Assembly (NCBI RefSeq): GCF_946886105.1
Contig: NZ_CAMPHV010000061.1
Coordinates: 1-23,700 of the forward strand
DNA from: an uncultured Pseudomonas sp.
GTDB taxonomy: Bacteria > Pseudomonadota > Gammaproteobacteria > Pseudomonadales > Pseudomonadaceae
DNA length: 23,700 nt
Direction: 5' to 3'
This document shows, piece by piece, positions 1-6,920 of the stretch. The stretch's first letter is position 1, and each line of letters starts with the position of its first letter. The translations under genes and the position numbers were made by a program. The notes under the pieces are model-generated. The model ran no database searches, was not told where the DNA came from, and was given only the letters and a program-made list of their open reading frames with translations.

Positions 1-20
1 GCACCCATAACCAGCTTCAG

Positions 21-39
21 CGCCGCTAACCCACCCTAC
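21..39. repeat. Right end of a dispersed GTAGG-type palindromic repeat
   Basis: The bases read as the reverse complement of GTAGGGTGGGTTAGCGGCG. This matches the terminal segment of the two longer copies at 18887-19034 and 19636-19770. Only the end of the copy is inside the window, so its full length is unknown. Confidence 0.55.
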
Positions 40-74
40 AAAAGCAGCCTGCAACTGAGTCTTGGGACATCGCC

Positions 75-240
75 TTGAAAAACGTAGGCGAGGCAGCCGA
101 GGCTAGGCAAAAACAGGCGAGAAAGCGCAGTTTACGGGTTGTAAATGAGCATTTTGATGGGGGCGCCTCGCCTGGGCTCGCATACGAGCCTGTTTTTAAC
201 GACGCATCGGCAACGCAGGTAGTTTTTCAACAACCTGCTA
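75..240 (-). repeat. MITE-like element, copy 1 (degenerate)
   Basis: This stretch aligns in inverted orientation with the element at 3531-3676. The end reading CCTGCTA and the adjoining GTAGTTTTTCAAC are intact. At the left end only TTGAAAAACGTAGGCGAGG is recognisable and the outer TAGCAGG is lost. The shared core includes AAAACAGGCGAG, TGTAAATGAGCATT and CGAGCCTGTTTTTAACG. About 30 extra bases, roughly 157-187, interrupt the core relative to copy 2. No ORF for a transposase is present, so it would be non-autonomous. Confidence 0.7.
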
Positions 241-278
241 GGCGCGCTTTGTAGGATAGCTGTGTCCACCGCTGGCGC

Positions 279-614
279 TTATTTAATGCGTTGGAAGAAG
301 GCCAACCGGGCGGAGCCTTCTTCGATTTTTTCCAGGTAGGACAGGCAAGCCTCAGCGAACGGGCCGCTCCCCCATTTGGCGCAGAGTTCGCTCGCGCGTG
401 CGGCGCTGTTGGCGAACAGCACATCCACATAGATGTCGTCCGCGCCCTTCAGGATGGCATGCCCCAGAAAGCCCTCTTCCCCGGCATAAAGCCCTTCGAC
501 CATCTGCTCCACCGCCGCTAAAAGCGCCGGTTCGGATACGCCCTGTTTGAGTTTGAAAACGGAAAACTCCATGCCGGAAAAAGTCGAAATATCGGGGAGC
601 GCCTTGGGTTCCAT
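279..614 (-). CDS. Small ABM-like (dimeric alpha/beta barrel) hypothetical protein
   Basis: A 111-residue protein with no signal peptide or membrane segment. The start at 614 is chosen because AAGGA lies seven bases upstream of ATG; the open frame extends 14 codons further to a GTG without a comparable site. The alternating pattern (MEFSVFKLKQG, then helix, then GFLGHAILKG, DIYVDVLFANSAARASEL) resembles antibiotic-biosynthesis-monooxygenase or ferredoxin-like dimeric barrel proteins, but no catalytic residue can be assigned. It is the last minus-strand gene after moaA, separated from it by about 320 bases that hold a palindrome, so co-transcription with the nar operon is uncertain. Its function is unknown. 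Confidence 0.75.
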   Translation of the reverse strand: MEPKALPDISTFSGMEFSVFKLKQGVSEPALLAAVEQMVEGLYAGEEGFLGHAILKGADDIYVDVLFANSAARASELCAKWGSGPFAEACLSYLEKIEEGSARLAFFQRIK

Positions 615-823
615 ATGCCTGTCCTTGCGTAGTGGGAAAGCCCGCAGCTTAACCACCGGCTACTGACAGCATGGTGGCAGTAACGAGGCGCGACAGACGG
701 CCTGATTGGATCGCGGCAGCACTGCCGCATGGGCGCATTGGCTGACTGAGCAGCGAATCGGAGCGCACTGGCGTTTATCCGGACTTGAAGCAGGGCGAAG
801 AATCGTTGAATAACCGCGATCTC

Positions 824-909
824 GTAGCCCGTATAAGCCTTCTGCGCAATCCGGGAGCGATGCGTATGCGCGGATCGTTCCCGGATTGCGCTGGCGCTAT
901 TCGGGCTAC
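824..909. repeat. Large imperfect palindrome downstream of moaA
   Basis: The outer arms GTAGCCC and GGGCTAC enclose a stem at 844-891 with 17 of 18 positions paired (GCGCAATCCGGGAGCGAT against ATCGTTCCCGGATTGCGC) and a loop of about 12 bases. The motif family recurs at 1949-2014, 2090-2167 and 23563-23582. It starts 28 bases beyond the moaA stop, where it could stop transcription or protect the mRNA 3' end. The rest of the 323-base gap 615-937 shows no gene. Confidence 0.7.
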
Positions 910-937
910 GGCTGGTGCTGCGACGATGCCCTGCCGC

Positions 938-1930
938 TCAACCGCCGCTGGCATTCATAAAACGCAGCACTTTGACTTCGCCGTCGGGGCTGAATTCGTG
1001 GCGCCAGGGTTTGCCCTGCAGGGCTTTCTTTACCGCGTCGATGATCGGTTGATCGTCCAGCGGGTAGCGACGCACCAGGGCGCGCAGGTCGATGGAATTC
1101 TCGTGACCCAGGCACAGCAACAAACGCCCTTCCACGGTCAGACGCACACGGTTGCAGGTGCCGCAGAAGTTGTGCGAATTCGGTGAGATGAAACCGATGC
1201 GGGTGGCCGCATGGTCCTTCAGACGGATGTAACGGGCCGGACCACCGCTGTGTTCGGCACTGTCGAGCAGCGCATGGCGGCTGGCGATCAGGTTGCGCAC
1301 TTCCTCGCTGGAGCAGTAGGACTCGCCGCGCGAACGGCCGACATCGCCCAGGGGCATTTCCTCGATAAAGCTGATATCCAGCTGACGCGCGATGGCGTAG
1401 TCGACCAGGTGCAGCACTTCGTCGAAGTTGCGCCCTTTCATCACCACGGTGTTGAGTTTGATCCGTTCGAAACCGGCGTCGCGCGCCGCTTCGATGCCGT
1501 CCAGCACCTGACGCAGGCTGCCGGTGCGGGTGATGCCGCGAAACTTGCCCGGGTCGAGGCTATCGAGGCTGATATTCAGGCGTTTCACCCCGGCGTCGGC
1601 CAGCGGCTTGGCCAGTTTGACCAGTTGCGAGCCGTTGCTGGTCATCACCAGTTCGCGCAGGCCGGGCAAGGCGGCGACGCGCTGGCACAGCTCGACGATG
1701 CCGCTGCGCACCAGGGGTTCGCCACCGGTCAGGCGGATCTTCTTCACGCCCAGGCCGACGAACAACGCCGCCAGCCGATAGAGTTCTTCGAGGCCGAGCA
1801 CCTGCTGGCGCGGCAGGAAGGTCATGTCTTCGGCCATGCAGTAGACACAGCGGAAATCACACCTGTCGGTGACCGACATGCGCAGGTAATCGATAGTGCG
1901 GCCGAAGCCATCCTGCAGTTGTGTGTCCAT
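938..1930 (-). CDS. moaA: GTP 3',8-cyclase MoaA
   Basis: A radical-SAM enzyme of 330 residues that converts GTP to 3',8-cyclo-7,8-dihydro-GTP, the first step of molybdenum-cofactor synthesis. The N-terminal CxxxCxxC cluster motif is C24, C28 and C31 (CDFRCVYC). GGEP lies at 69-72. The C-terminal cluster cysteines are C256, C259 and C273 in the [11 protein letters not shown] region, and the protein ends in the family's conserved Gly-Gly tail. Length is normal. The start is the ATG at 1930, preceded by GGAG; the frame continues upstream without a good site. It is the last clear member of the minus-strand nar block, matching the cofactor need of NarG. The 378-base gap from the upstream isomerase gene, filled with repeats, leaves open whether it has its own promoter. 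Confidence 0.97.
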   Translation of the reverse strand: MDTQLQDGFGRTIDYLRMSVTDRCDFRCVYCMAEDMTFLPRQQVLGLEELYRLAALFVGLGVKKIRLTGGEPLVRSGIVELCQRVAALPGLRELVMTSNGSQLVKLAKPLADAGVKRLNISLDSLDPGKFRGITRTGSLRQVLDGIEAARDAGFERIKLNTVVMKGRNFDEVLHLVDYAIARQLDISFIEEMPLGDVGRSRGESYCSSEEVRNLIASRHALLDSAEHSGGPARYIRLKDHAATRIGFISPNSHNFCGTCNRVRLTVEGRLLLCLGHENSIDLRALVRRYPLDDQPIIDAVKKALQGKPWRHEFSPDGEVKVLRFMNASGG

Positions 1931-1948
1931 GGTTTCTCCGGCGTATTG

Positions 1949-2014
1949 GTAGCTCGGATGCAATCCGGGGAAAATTCTCGCCTGCAGATTGCTCCCGGTT
2001 TGCACTCGGGCTAA
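1949..2014. repeat. Diverged GTAGCCCGGATGCAATCCGGG-type repeat
   Basis: It begins GTAGCTCGGATGCAATCCGG and ends with a TGCACTCGGGCTA arm, a decayed version of the palindrome at 2090-2167. It lies 18 bases upstream of the moaA start codon, so it would sit in the 5' untranslated region of any moaA transcript. Confidence 0.6.
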
Positions 2015-2051
2015 GGGTTGGCCCGTTCCTGTGCTGTAGCCTGAAAATCGT

Positions 2052-2072
2052 CGCGGCTAAAGCCCCTCCCAC
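2052..2072. repeat. REP-like GCGGCTAAAGCCCCTCCCACA unit, copy 1
   Basis: The unit centred on GGCTAAAGCCCCTCCCACA is repeated at 2214-2234. GGCT-AA-AGCC is a small self-complementary core. This sequence class is a common extragenic repeat in Pseudomonas. Confidence 0.65.
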
Positions 2073-2089
2073 AGAGGATCTGCGCTCCC

Positions 2090-2167
2090 GTAGCCCGGAT
2101 GCAATCCGGGGAATTGCGTGCCTACAAAATCGCTTCCCGGATTACGCCTAGGCTAATCCAGGCTACG
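2090..2167. repeat. Extragenic palindrome, GTAGCCCGGAT type
   Basis: The left arm GTAGCCCGGATGCAATCCGG and the right arm CCCGGATTACGCCTAGG...GGCTACGGG are partly complementary and fold into a long imperfect hairpin. It belongs to the same family as 824-909 and 1949-2014 and lies between the ppiC-like gene and moaA. Confidence 0.65.
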
Positions 2168-2213
2168 GGTTAGAGGGTTCGACGCCTCGACAGCGGAACG
2201 ATCATCAACCATC

Positions 2214-2234
2214 GCGGCTAAAGCCCCTCCCACA
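2214..2234. repeat. REP-like GCGGCTAAAGCCCCTCCCACA unit, copy 2
   Basis: This is a direct copy of the unit at 2052-2072, about 160 bases away with the 2090-2167 palindrome between them. Nothing else in the 1931-2308 gap looks like a gene. Confidence 0.65.
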
Positions 2235-2308
2235 CGGGGGCTGTGCATCCGGGCCAACGCGATGGTGGATGAAAAGGTGTCATCCGCCCTGCCCATTCGC
2301 GACTGTTG

Positions 2309-3259
2309 CTATTGCAGCAGCGGCGAATCGGCGCCCTGCAGCTGAATGCCGACGATATCCGCCGCGCCGATCAGGGTTTGCAGGTACTGGGCCACGGCCG
2401 TTTGCCATACGCCATGTTGCAACAGCAGGCGGATCGAGCCGGCGACTATCTCGTAGGGCAGCACCTTGCCTTCCAGGCGTTGGTCGATGCTGACCAGGTG
2501 CCAGCCATAGCGGCTTTCGATCGGTTGGCTGGCCAGCCCGGCCGGTAATTTGAACAATTGGCGTTCGAACTCGGGCACGGTCTGCCCCTTGCTGATCTGC
2601 CCCAGGGAGCCCCCCTGTTCCTTGGACGGGCAAGCCGAATGCGCTTGCGCCAGTTCGGCGAAACGGCCGGGATCTTCCTGCAGCAAGGCCAGCAGGCTAT
2701 CCGCCTGGTCTTTCGCCAGGCTACGGGCCTCGGCATCCTCGGGGGCGCATTCGAGCAGAATATGCCGTGCGGCCAATAAGGGCGCGGTGGCATAGCGGGC
2801 AGTGTTGCGTTCGTAGTAGCGCTGGCAACTTTCTTCGTCGCACTCGGGCAGCGTCACTTCGCGCTCGATCAGCAGCGCGGTCGCGGCTTCCTCTTCGCTC
2901 TGCCCGGGTTCGGGCGTCACGCTCAGGCCCAGCTCGTTGATGCGTTGCTGCAACAGCTCACGAATCACCAACGCCTGGGCGGCGAGAAATAGCGCGTCCT
3001 CGCGGCTTTGCGCCGGGTGGTATTGCAGTTCCTGGGCCATGGCTTCGGGGGCGATGGTCACCCCGTTGACCCTGATGCGCGGCCATTCCTGCTCGCTGCT
3101 GGCGATCAGCAGCGGTTCGGCGCTGTGCTCGTGCACCGCGCTAACGGCAGGCGCTGCCGGCTCCTGGGCCAATTCAGTTTCCAGCACGGCGGCGGGCGGC
3201 GCTTTAACGTCGCCACAGCCACCCTGCCCCGCATTGCTACCGCCACATCCGCATGCCAT
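2309..3259 (-). CDS. PpiC-type (parvulin) peptidyl-prolyl isomerase of the nar operon
   Basis: A 316-residue protein with a C-terminal parvulin domain at about 163-268. Signature segments are AARHILLE, then a CPSKEQGGSLG loop, then FERQLFKLP, and GWHLVSID near the end. A NifM/SurA-like helical region precedes it (about 70-150). There is no signal peptide, so it is probably cytoplasmic, and a role in folding or maturing NarGH is plausible. Pseudomonas nar operons typically carry such a gene between narI and moaA. The first 16 residues are Cys/Gly-rich (C3, C5, C15) and nearly copy the peptide encoded just upstream at 3324-3500. The ATG at 3259 has GAGGA seven bases upstream. Confidence 0.9.
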   Translation of the reverse strand: MACGCGGSNAGQGGCGDVKAPPAAVLETELAQEPAAPAVSAVHEHSAEPLLIASSEQEWPRIRVNGVTIAPEAMAQELQYHPAQSREDALFLAAQALVIRELLQQRINELGLSVTPEPGQSEEEAATALLIEREVTLPECDEESCQRYYERNTARYATAPLLAARHILLECAPEDAEARSLAKDQADSLLALLQEDPGRFAELAQAHSACPSKEQGGSLGQISKGQTVPEFERQLFKLPAGLASQPIESRYGWHLVSIDQRLEGKVLPYEIVAGSIRLLLQHGVWQTAVAQYLQTLIGAADIVGIQLQGADSPLLQ

Positions 3260-3323
3260 GACCTGTTCCTCGATTCGGGGAGCGGTTGCCGCCTTCCGGC
3301 ATCCGCTCGTTTACTGCTTGCGA

Positions 3324-3500
3324 CTATCTCGCTTGTTCGGTCTTTACGCTGTTCAGCTCGGCTTCCGGCTCGTCGGCGGTTGGCCGCGAATCGGGCGCCT
3401 GTTGCTGCACCGCCGGGGCATCGACTCGCTCGTCGGGCGCCGGCTTCTGTCCGCCACAGCCACCCTGCCCCGCATTACCGCCACCGCATCCACATCCCAT
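3324..3500 (-). CDS. 58-residue Cys/Gly-rich peptide, paralogous to the isomerase N-terminus
   Basis: This short ORF starts at an ATG preceded by GAGG at eight-base spacing and ends at TAG. It begins MGCGCGGGNAGQGGCGG, against MACGCGGSNAGQGGCG at the start of the isomerase encoded 64 bases downstream. The cysteines C3, C5 and C15 are conserved in both. The remainder is acidic, Pro/Gln/Ala-rich and probably disordered. The position between narI and ppiC, the intact ribosome binding site and the paralogy argue that it is real. Metal or cluster binding by the CGCGG motif is an inference. Alternatively it arose by partial duplication of the ppiC start. Confidence 0.75.
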   Translation of the reverse strand: MGCGCGGGNAGQGGCGGQKPAPDERVDAPAVQQQAPDSRPTADEPEAELNSVKTEQAR

Positions 3501-3530
3501 GATCGTTACCTCGTTGATTGTTTGATCGTC

Positions 3531-3676
3531 TAGCAGGCTGTTGAAAAACTACCTGCGTTGCCGATACGGCGTTAAAAACAGGCTCGGAATGCTCATTTAC
3601 AGCTCGTAGACTCCGCTTCCTCGCCTGTTTTTGCCTTGTCTCGGCTACCTCGCCTACGTTTTTCAACGGCCTGCTA
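3531..3676 (+). repeat. MITE-like element, copy 2 (intact ends)
   Basis: A 146-base element bounded by terminal inverted repeats. The left end reads TAGCAGGCTGTTGAAAAACT and the complement of the right end reads TAGCAGGCCGTTGAAAAACG. It carries no ORF and matches 75-240 in inverted orientation. It lies between narI and the small Cys-rich gene, inside the nar operon, so transcripts of the distal genes must read through it. Confidence 0.8.
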
Positions 3677-3721
3677 CCTAGTGCGCCCCGGCCGGTGCTT
3701 TGCGGCGGCCGGGGCAACGGT

Positions 3722-4525
3722 TCAGGCATCCTTGGCCTTCAAGGCGAAACCGGGCACCGGTTGCGCCGGCGCTTCGCGAACCGGCTCTTCGAACTGGCGC
3801 GCCTTCGGCGGCCGTGCCGCGACCGGGCGTACGCCCTTCTGCCGGACGATCTGGTAGCGTCGGCCCAGGTACCACACCGGCGCGCTGACGATGTGCACCA
3901 GGCGGGTGAAGGGGAACAGCACGAACAGGGTCAGGCCAAGGAACACATGGAGCTTGTAGACCAGCGCCACCGGCGCGATGGAGGCCGCGGCCGCCGCCGG
4001 TTGCAGGGTCACGGTGTACTGCGCCCAGTTGCCCAGCATCACCATCACCGAACCGTCCATATGGCCGGTCGAGGCGACTATGGTCAGCAGGCCGAGCACC
4101 AGCTGCGCCAACAGCACCAGCAGGATCAGGATGTCCGAGGTGCTGGAACTGGCGCGTACCCGCGGATCGCTAAGGCGACGCTTGAGTAGCATCAACAGGC
4201 CGATCAGGCAGAGCGTGCCGAAGAAGCCGCCGGAAACCATCGCCAGCAATTGCTTGTTGGCGGTGCTGATCACCGAGTGGTACACCGCCTCGGGGGTCAG
4301 CAGGCCGACGAAGTGGCCGGCCAGAACGAACAGCACGCCGACGTGGAACAGGTTACTGGCGATGCGCATATAGCGTTGCTCGGCCGCCGTGCGGGCGAAT
4401 ATCTGGCTGGAACCGGCTTTCCAGCTGTATTGCGACAGGTCGAAACGCGCCCAACTGCCGATGATGCAGATGGCCAGGGCGATATAGGGATAGACCCCGA
4501 ACGCCAGCAGATTGATGTTAGACAT
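3722..4525 (-). CDS. narI: Respiratory nitrate reductase, gamma subunit (cytochrome b)
   Basis: A membrane-anchoring di-heme subunit of 267 residues that takes electrons from quinol and passes them to NarH. About five transmembrane helices are visible. The expected heme histidines are H61 and H71 (NLFHVGVL...AGHFVG) and H193 and H211 (KLHVFLGL...RLVHIVS), with the family spacing of 10 and 18 residues. The start is the ATG at 4525, preceded by AGGAGGT. It overlaps the narJ stop by eight bases, which suggests translational coupling. The frame runs open much further upstream through narJ, but that part is out of frame with narJ and not coding. The C-terminal tail of about 40 residues is Pro/Ala/Arg-rich and cytoplasmic. 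Confidence 0.97.
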   Translation of the reverse strand: MSNINLLAFGVYPYIALAICIIGSWARFDLSQYSWKAGSSQIFARTAAEQRYMRIASNLFHVGVLFVLAGHFVGLLTPEAVYHSVISTANKQLLAMVSGGFFGTLCLIGLLMLLKRRLSDPRVRASSSTSDILILLVLLAQLVLGLLTIVASTGHMDGSVMVMLGNWAQYTVTLQPAAAAASIAPVALVYKLHVFLGLTLFVLFPFTRLVHIVSAPVWYLGRRYQIVRQKGVRPVAARPPKARQFEEPVREAPAQPVPGFALKAKDA

Positions 4526-5273
4526 TGCGCACCTCCTGAACCGGCGCGGCGGCCGGGCCTTCATGCTTGAAATCCACCCAGTGCAACGGCACCGGCACTT
4601 CTTCGCGGGCCTTGCCCGGCATCGTCGCCTGGCTCGGGCAGCGGTCCTGCTGCTCGGCCTTGAGGAAATCCACCGCCTCCTCCTCCCAGACCTTATCGAG
4701 GGCTTCGAGCGAATCGTCGCGGACCTCGGCGGCGACCTGCTGGCGCATCTCGGCGACGGCCTGCTGCGGCTCGACCCCGGCGATCTGCAAGAGCGCGCGG
4801 AAGCACCCGGCATAAGCGCTTTCGCGCTCGTCCAGGCGAGTCGCCAACAACGCCAGCAGGTGCGCGATATCGGCCAGGCCCTCGCGGGCCTCCAGATCCT
4901 CGCGGGTGGAGAGGAACTCCAGGTACAGCGGGATATAGTCCGGCAGCTCCTTGACGCCGATGGCGAAACCCGCGGCCTCGTACTGCGCCAACATGTCGAC
5001 CATGGCCTGGCCACGGTCGCGGGACTCGCCGTGCACGTGCTCGAACAGCAGCAGCGATAACGCGCGACCACGGCCGAACAACGCGCCGTAGTGCTCCTGG
5101 CCATCCATCAAGTCGTTATCGCCGATCAACGCCAGCAGCTCCTGCAACGCAGCGCGCTGCTGCGGGCTGATCTCACGCGCCCGGGCGATGGCCGCGGCGA
5201 GTTCGTCGCGGGCCTCCAGCAGTTGCTCGGTCGGGTAGTCCAGCAACAGGGAAATCACCTTGAGAATTTGCAT
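4518..5273 (-). CDS. narJ: Nitrate reductase assembly chaperone NarJ
   Basis: A 251-residue dedicated chaperone that binds apo-NarG so that FeS and molybdenum cofactors are inserted before membrane attachment. It is not part of the final enzyme. The N-terminus MQILKVISLLLDYPTEQLLE and the later LPDYIPLYLEFLSTRE segment are typical of the NarJ/TorD-like helical family. The start at 5273 has GGAGG seven bases upstream, lying inside the end of narH. An upstream in-frame extension reaching 5390 overlaps narH and lacks support. The gene sits two bases after the narH stop and overlaps narI by eight bases. Confidence 0.96.
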   Translation of the reverse strand: MQILKVISLLLDYPTEQLLEARDELAAAIARAREISPQQRAALQELLALIGDNDLMDGQEHYGALFGRGRALSLLLFEHVHGESRDRGQAMVDMLAQYEAAGFAIGVKELPDYIPLYLEFLSTREDLEAREGLADIAHLLALLATRLDERESAYAGCFRALLQIAGVEPQQAVAEMRQQVAAEVRDDSLEALDKVWEEEAVDFLKAEQQDRCPSQATMPGKAREEVPVPLHWVDFKHEGPAAAPVQEVRNV

Positions 5274-5275
5274 GC

Positions 5276-6814
5276 TCAGTCCTCCCACAACTGCACGGTT
5301 TTCAGCACATCGCGCTGGTTGGCCTTCTTCGCGCCGAACAGGTTGGTGTCCGAACTGCCGCTGCAGCCGCTGCCGAAGCTGAAGCCACAACCGGAACGCT
5401 CGGCGAAGGCATCGCTGGTCGCCTCCTCGCGGTGCGCGCTGGGAATCACGAAGCGGTCTTCGTAGTTGGCGATGGCCAGGTAGCGGTACATCTCCTCGAC
5501 TTGCGCCACGCTCAGGCCGGTTTCGTTGAGCACTTGCAGGTCCTGCACGCCGTCCACTTGCTCGGCACGCTTGTAGGCGCGCATTGCCAGCAGCCGCTTG
5601 AGCGCCAGCTTGACCGGCTTTTCGTCTCCGGCGGTGAGCAGGTTGGCCAGGTAACGCAGCGGGATGCGCAGGCTGTCGACATCCGGGATCACTCCGTTCA
5701 TGCCGACGTTGCCGGCTTGCGCGGCGTTCTGGATCGGCGACAGCGGCGGCACGTACCAGACCATCGGCAGCGTGCGGTATTCCGGGTGCAGCGGCAGCGC
5801 CAGCTTCCAGTCCACCGCCATCTTGTACACCGGGGACTTCTGCGCCGCGTCGATCACCGACATGGGCACGCCGTCGGCCAGGGCCTGGGCGATGACTTTC
5901 GGATCGAACGGGTCGAGGAACATCTCCAGTTGCTTGCGGTACAGATCCTGCTCGTTCGGTGTGCTCGCCACTTCATGGATGCGGTCGGCGTCGTACAGCA
6001 ATACGCCGAGGTAGCGGATACGGCCCACGCAGGTTTCCGAGCACACGGTCGGCATGCCGGCCTCGATGCGCGGGTAGCAGAAGATGCACTTCTCGGATTT
6101 GCCGCTCTTCCAGTTGAAGTAGATCTTCTTGTACGGGCAGCCGCTGATGCACATGCGCCAACCGCGGCATTTTTCCTGGTCGATCAGCACGATGCCGTCT
6201 TCTTCGCGCTTGTAGATCGCACCGCTCGGGCAGGACGCCGCGCACGCCGGGTTGAGGCAGTGCTCGCACAGACGCGGCAGGTACATCATGAAAGTATTTT
6301 CATACTCGCCGTAGATGTCCGCCTGGACCTTGTCGAAGTTCTTGTCCTTGCGCCGCTTGGCGAACTCGGTGCCGAGAATTTCCTCCCAGTTCGGGCCCCA
6401 CTCGATTTTCTGCATGCGCTTGCCGGAAATCGCCGAGCGCGGCCGTGCGGTCGGTTGGTGCTCGCCGAGGGGCGCGGTGTGCAGGTGCTGGTAGTCGAAG
6501 TCGAACGGCTCGTAGTAGTCGTCGATGCTCGGCAGGTCCGGGTTGGCGAAGATGTTCGCCAGCACGCGGAACTTGCCACCGATCTTCGGGTTGATCGAGC
6601 CGTCCTGGTTACGCACCCAGCCGCCTTTCCATTTGTCCTGGTTTTCCCATTCCTTGGGGTAGCCGATGCCCGGCTTGGTTTCGACGTTGTTGAACCAGGC
6701 GTATTCCATGCCTTCGCGGCTGGTCCAGACGTTTTTGCAGGTGATCGAACAGGTGTGGCAACCGATGCACTTGTCCAGGTTCAACACCATGCCAACTTGC
6801 GAACGAATTTTCAT
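5276..6814 (-). CDS. narH: Respiratory nitrate reductase, beta (iron-sulfur) subunit
   Basis: A 512-residue electron-transfer subunit with four FeS clusters. The four cysteine groups are C16/C19/C22/C26, C183/C186/C191/C195, C216/C222/C226 and C243/C246/C258/C262. The third group has Trp219 in place of a ligand (CRGWRMCISGC), the hallmark of the [3Fe-4S] cluster in NarH. The C-terminal CGFSFGSGCSGSSDTN stretch is also a family trait. AAGGAG lies eight bases before the ATG. The start codon overlaps the stop of a 32-codon ORF in the narG-narH gap (6811-6909). Confidence 0.98.
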   Translation of the reverse strand: MKIRSQVGMVLNLDKCIGCHTCSITCKNVWTSREGMEYAWFNNVETKPGIGYPKEWENQDKWKGGWVRNQDGSINPKIGGKFRVLANIFANPDLPSIDDYYEPFDFDYQHLHTAPLGEHQPTARPRSAISGKRMQKIEWGPNWEEILGTEFAKRRKDKNFDKVQADIYGEYENTFMMYLPRLCEHCLNPACAASCPSGAIYKREEDGIVLIDQEKCRGWRMCISGCPYKKIYFNWKSGKSEKCIFCYPRIEAGMPTVCSETCVGRIRYLGVLLYDADRIHEVASTPNEQDLYRKQLEMFLDPFDPKVIAQALADGVPMSVIDAAQKSPVYKMAVDWKLALPLHPEYRTLPMVWYVPPLSPIQNAAQAGNVGMNGVIPDVDSLRIPLRYLANLLTAGDEKPVKLALKRLLAMRAYKRAEQVDGVQDLQVLNETGLSVAQVEEMYRYLAIANYEDRFVIPSAHREEATSDAFAERSGCGFSFGSGCSGSSDTNLFGAKKANQRDVLKTVQLWED

Positions 6815-6909
6815 AGTGTCGACTCCTTAACCTGAACCCCAACCTGAACCTTGTGAGATGGCATGGTGCAAACGCCATGCGCTATTGCCATTGGTGAGCG
6901 AATCTTCAT
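6811..6909 (-). CDS. Possible 32-residue leader ORF with a duplicated narH start
   Basis: It begins with ATG after GAGG (spacing nine) just downstream of the narG stop. It encodes MKIRSPMAIA... and ends in a TGA overlapping the narH ATG (ATGA). Its first five residues, MKIRS, equal those of NarH, and the codon differences there are synonymous (AAG/AAA, CGC/CGT, TCA/TCG). The 3' part contains two copies of AACCTGAACC (6829-6838 and 6841-6850, plus strand). It may be a coupling leader for narH or the remnant of a partial duplication. Expression is unproven. Confidence 0.45.
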   Translation of the reverse strand: MKIRSPMAIAHGVCTMPSHKVQVGVQVKESTL

Positions 6910-6920
6910 GGCATCAGTCC

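Noticed and set aside
844..891. Palindrome after moaA as a standard Rho-independent terminator
   Set aside because: The stem is strong, but neither strand has the following U-run, and the same palindrome occurs upstream of moaA, so it fits an extragenic repeat better.
3514..3527. TTGATTGTTTGATC near the small peptide start as an Anr/Dnr box
   Set aside because: The two TTGAT units are direct, not inverted, repeats, so it is not an FNR-type palindrome.
3722..5104. 460-codon frame that would extend NarI by 193 N-terminal residues
   Set aside because: The extra part is Arg/Ser/Pro-rich out-of-frame translation of narJ. The ATG at 4525 has a perfect AGGAGGT and gives the normal NarI length.
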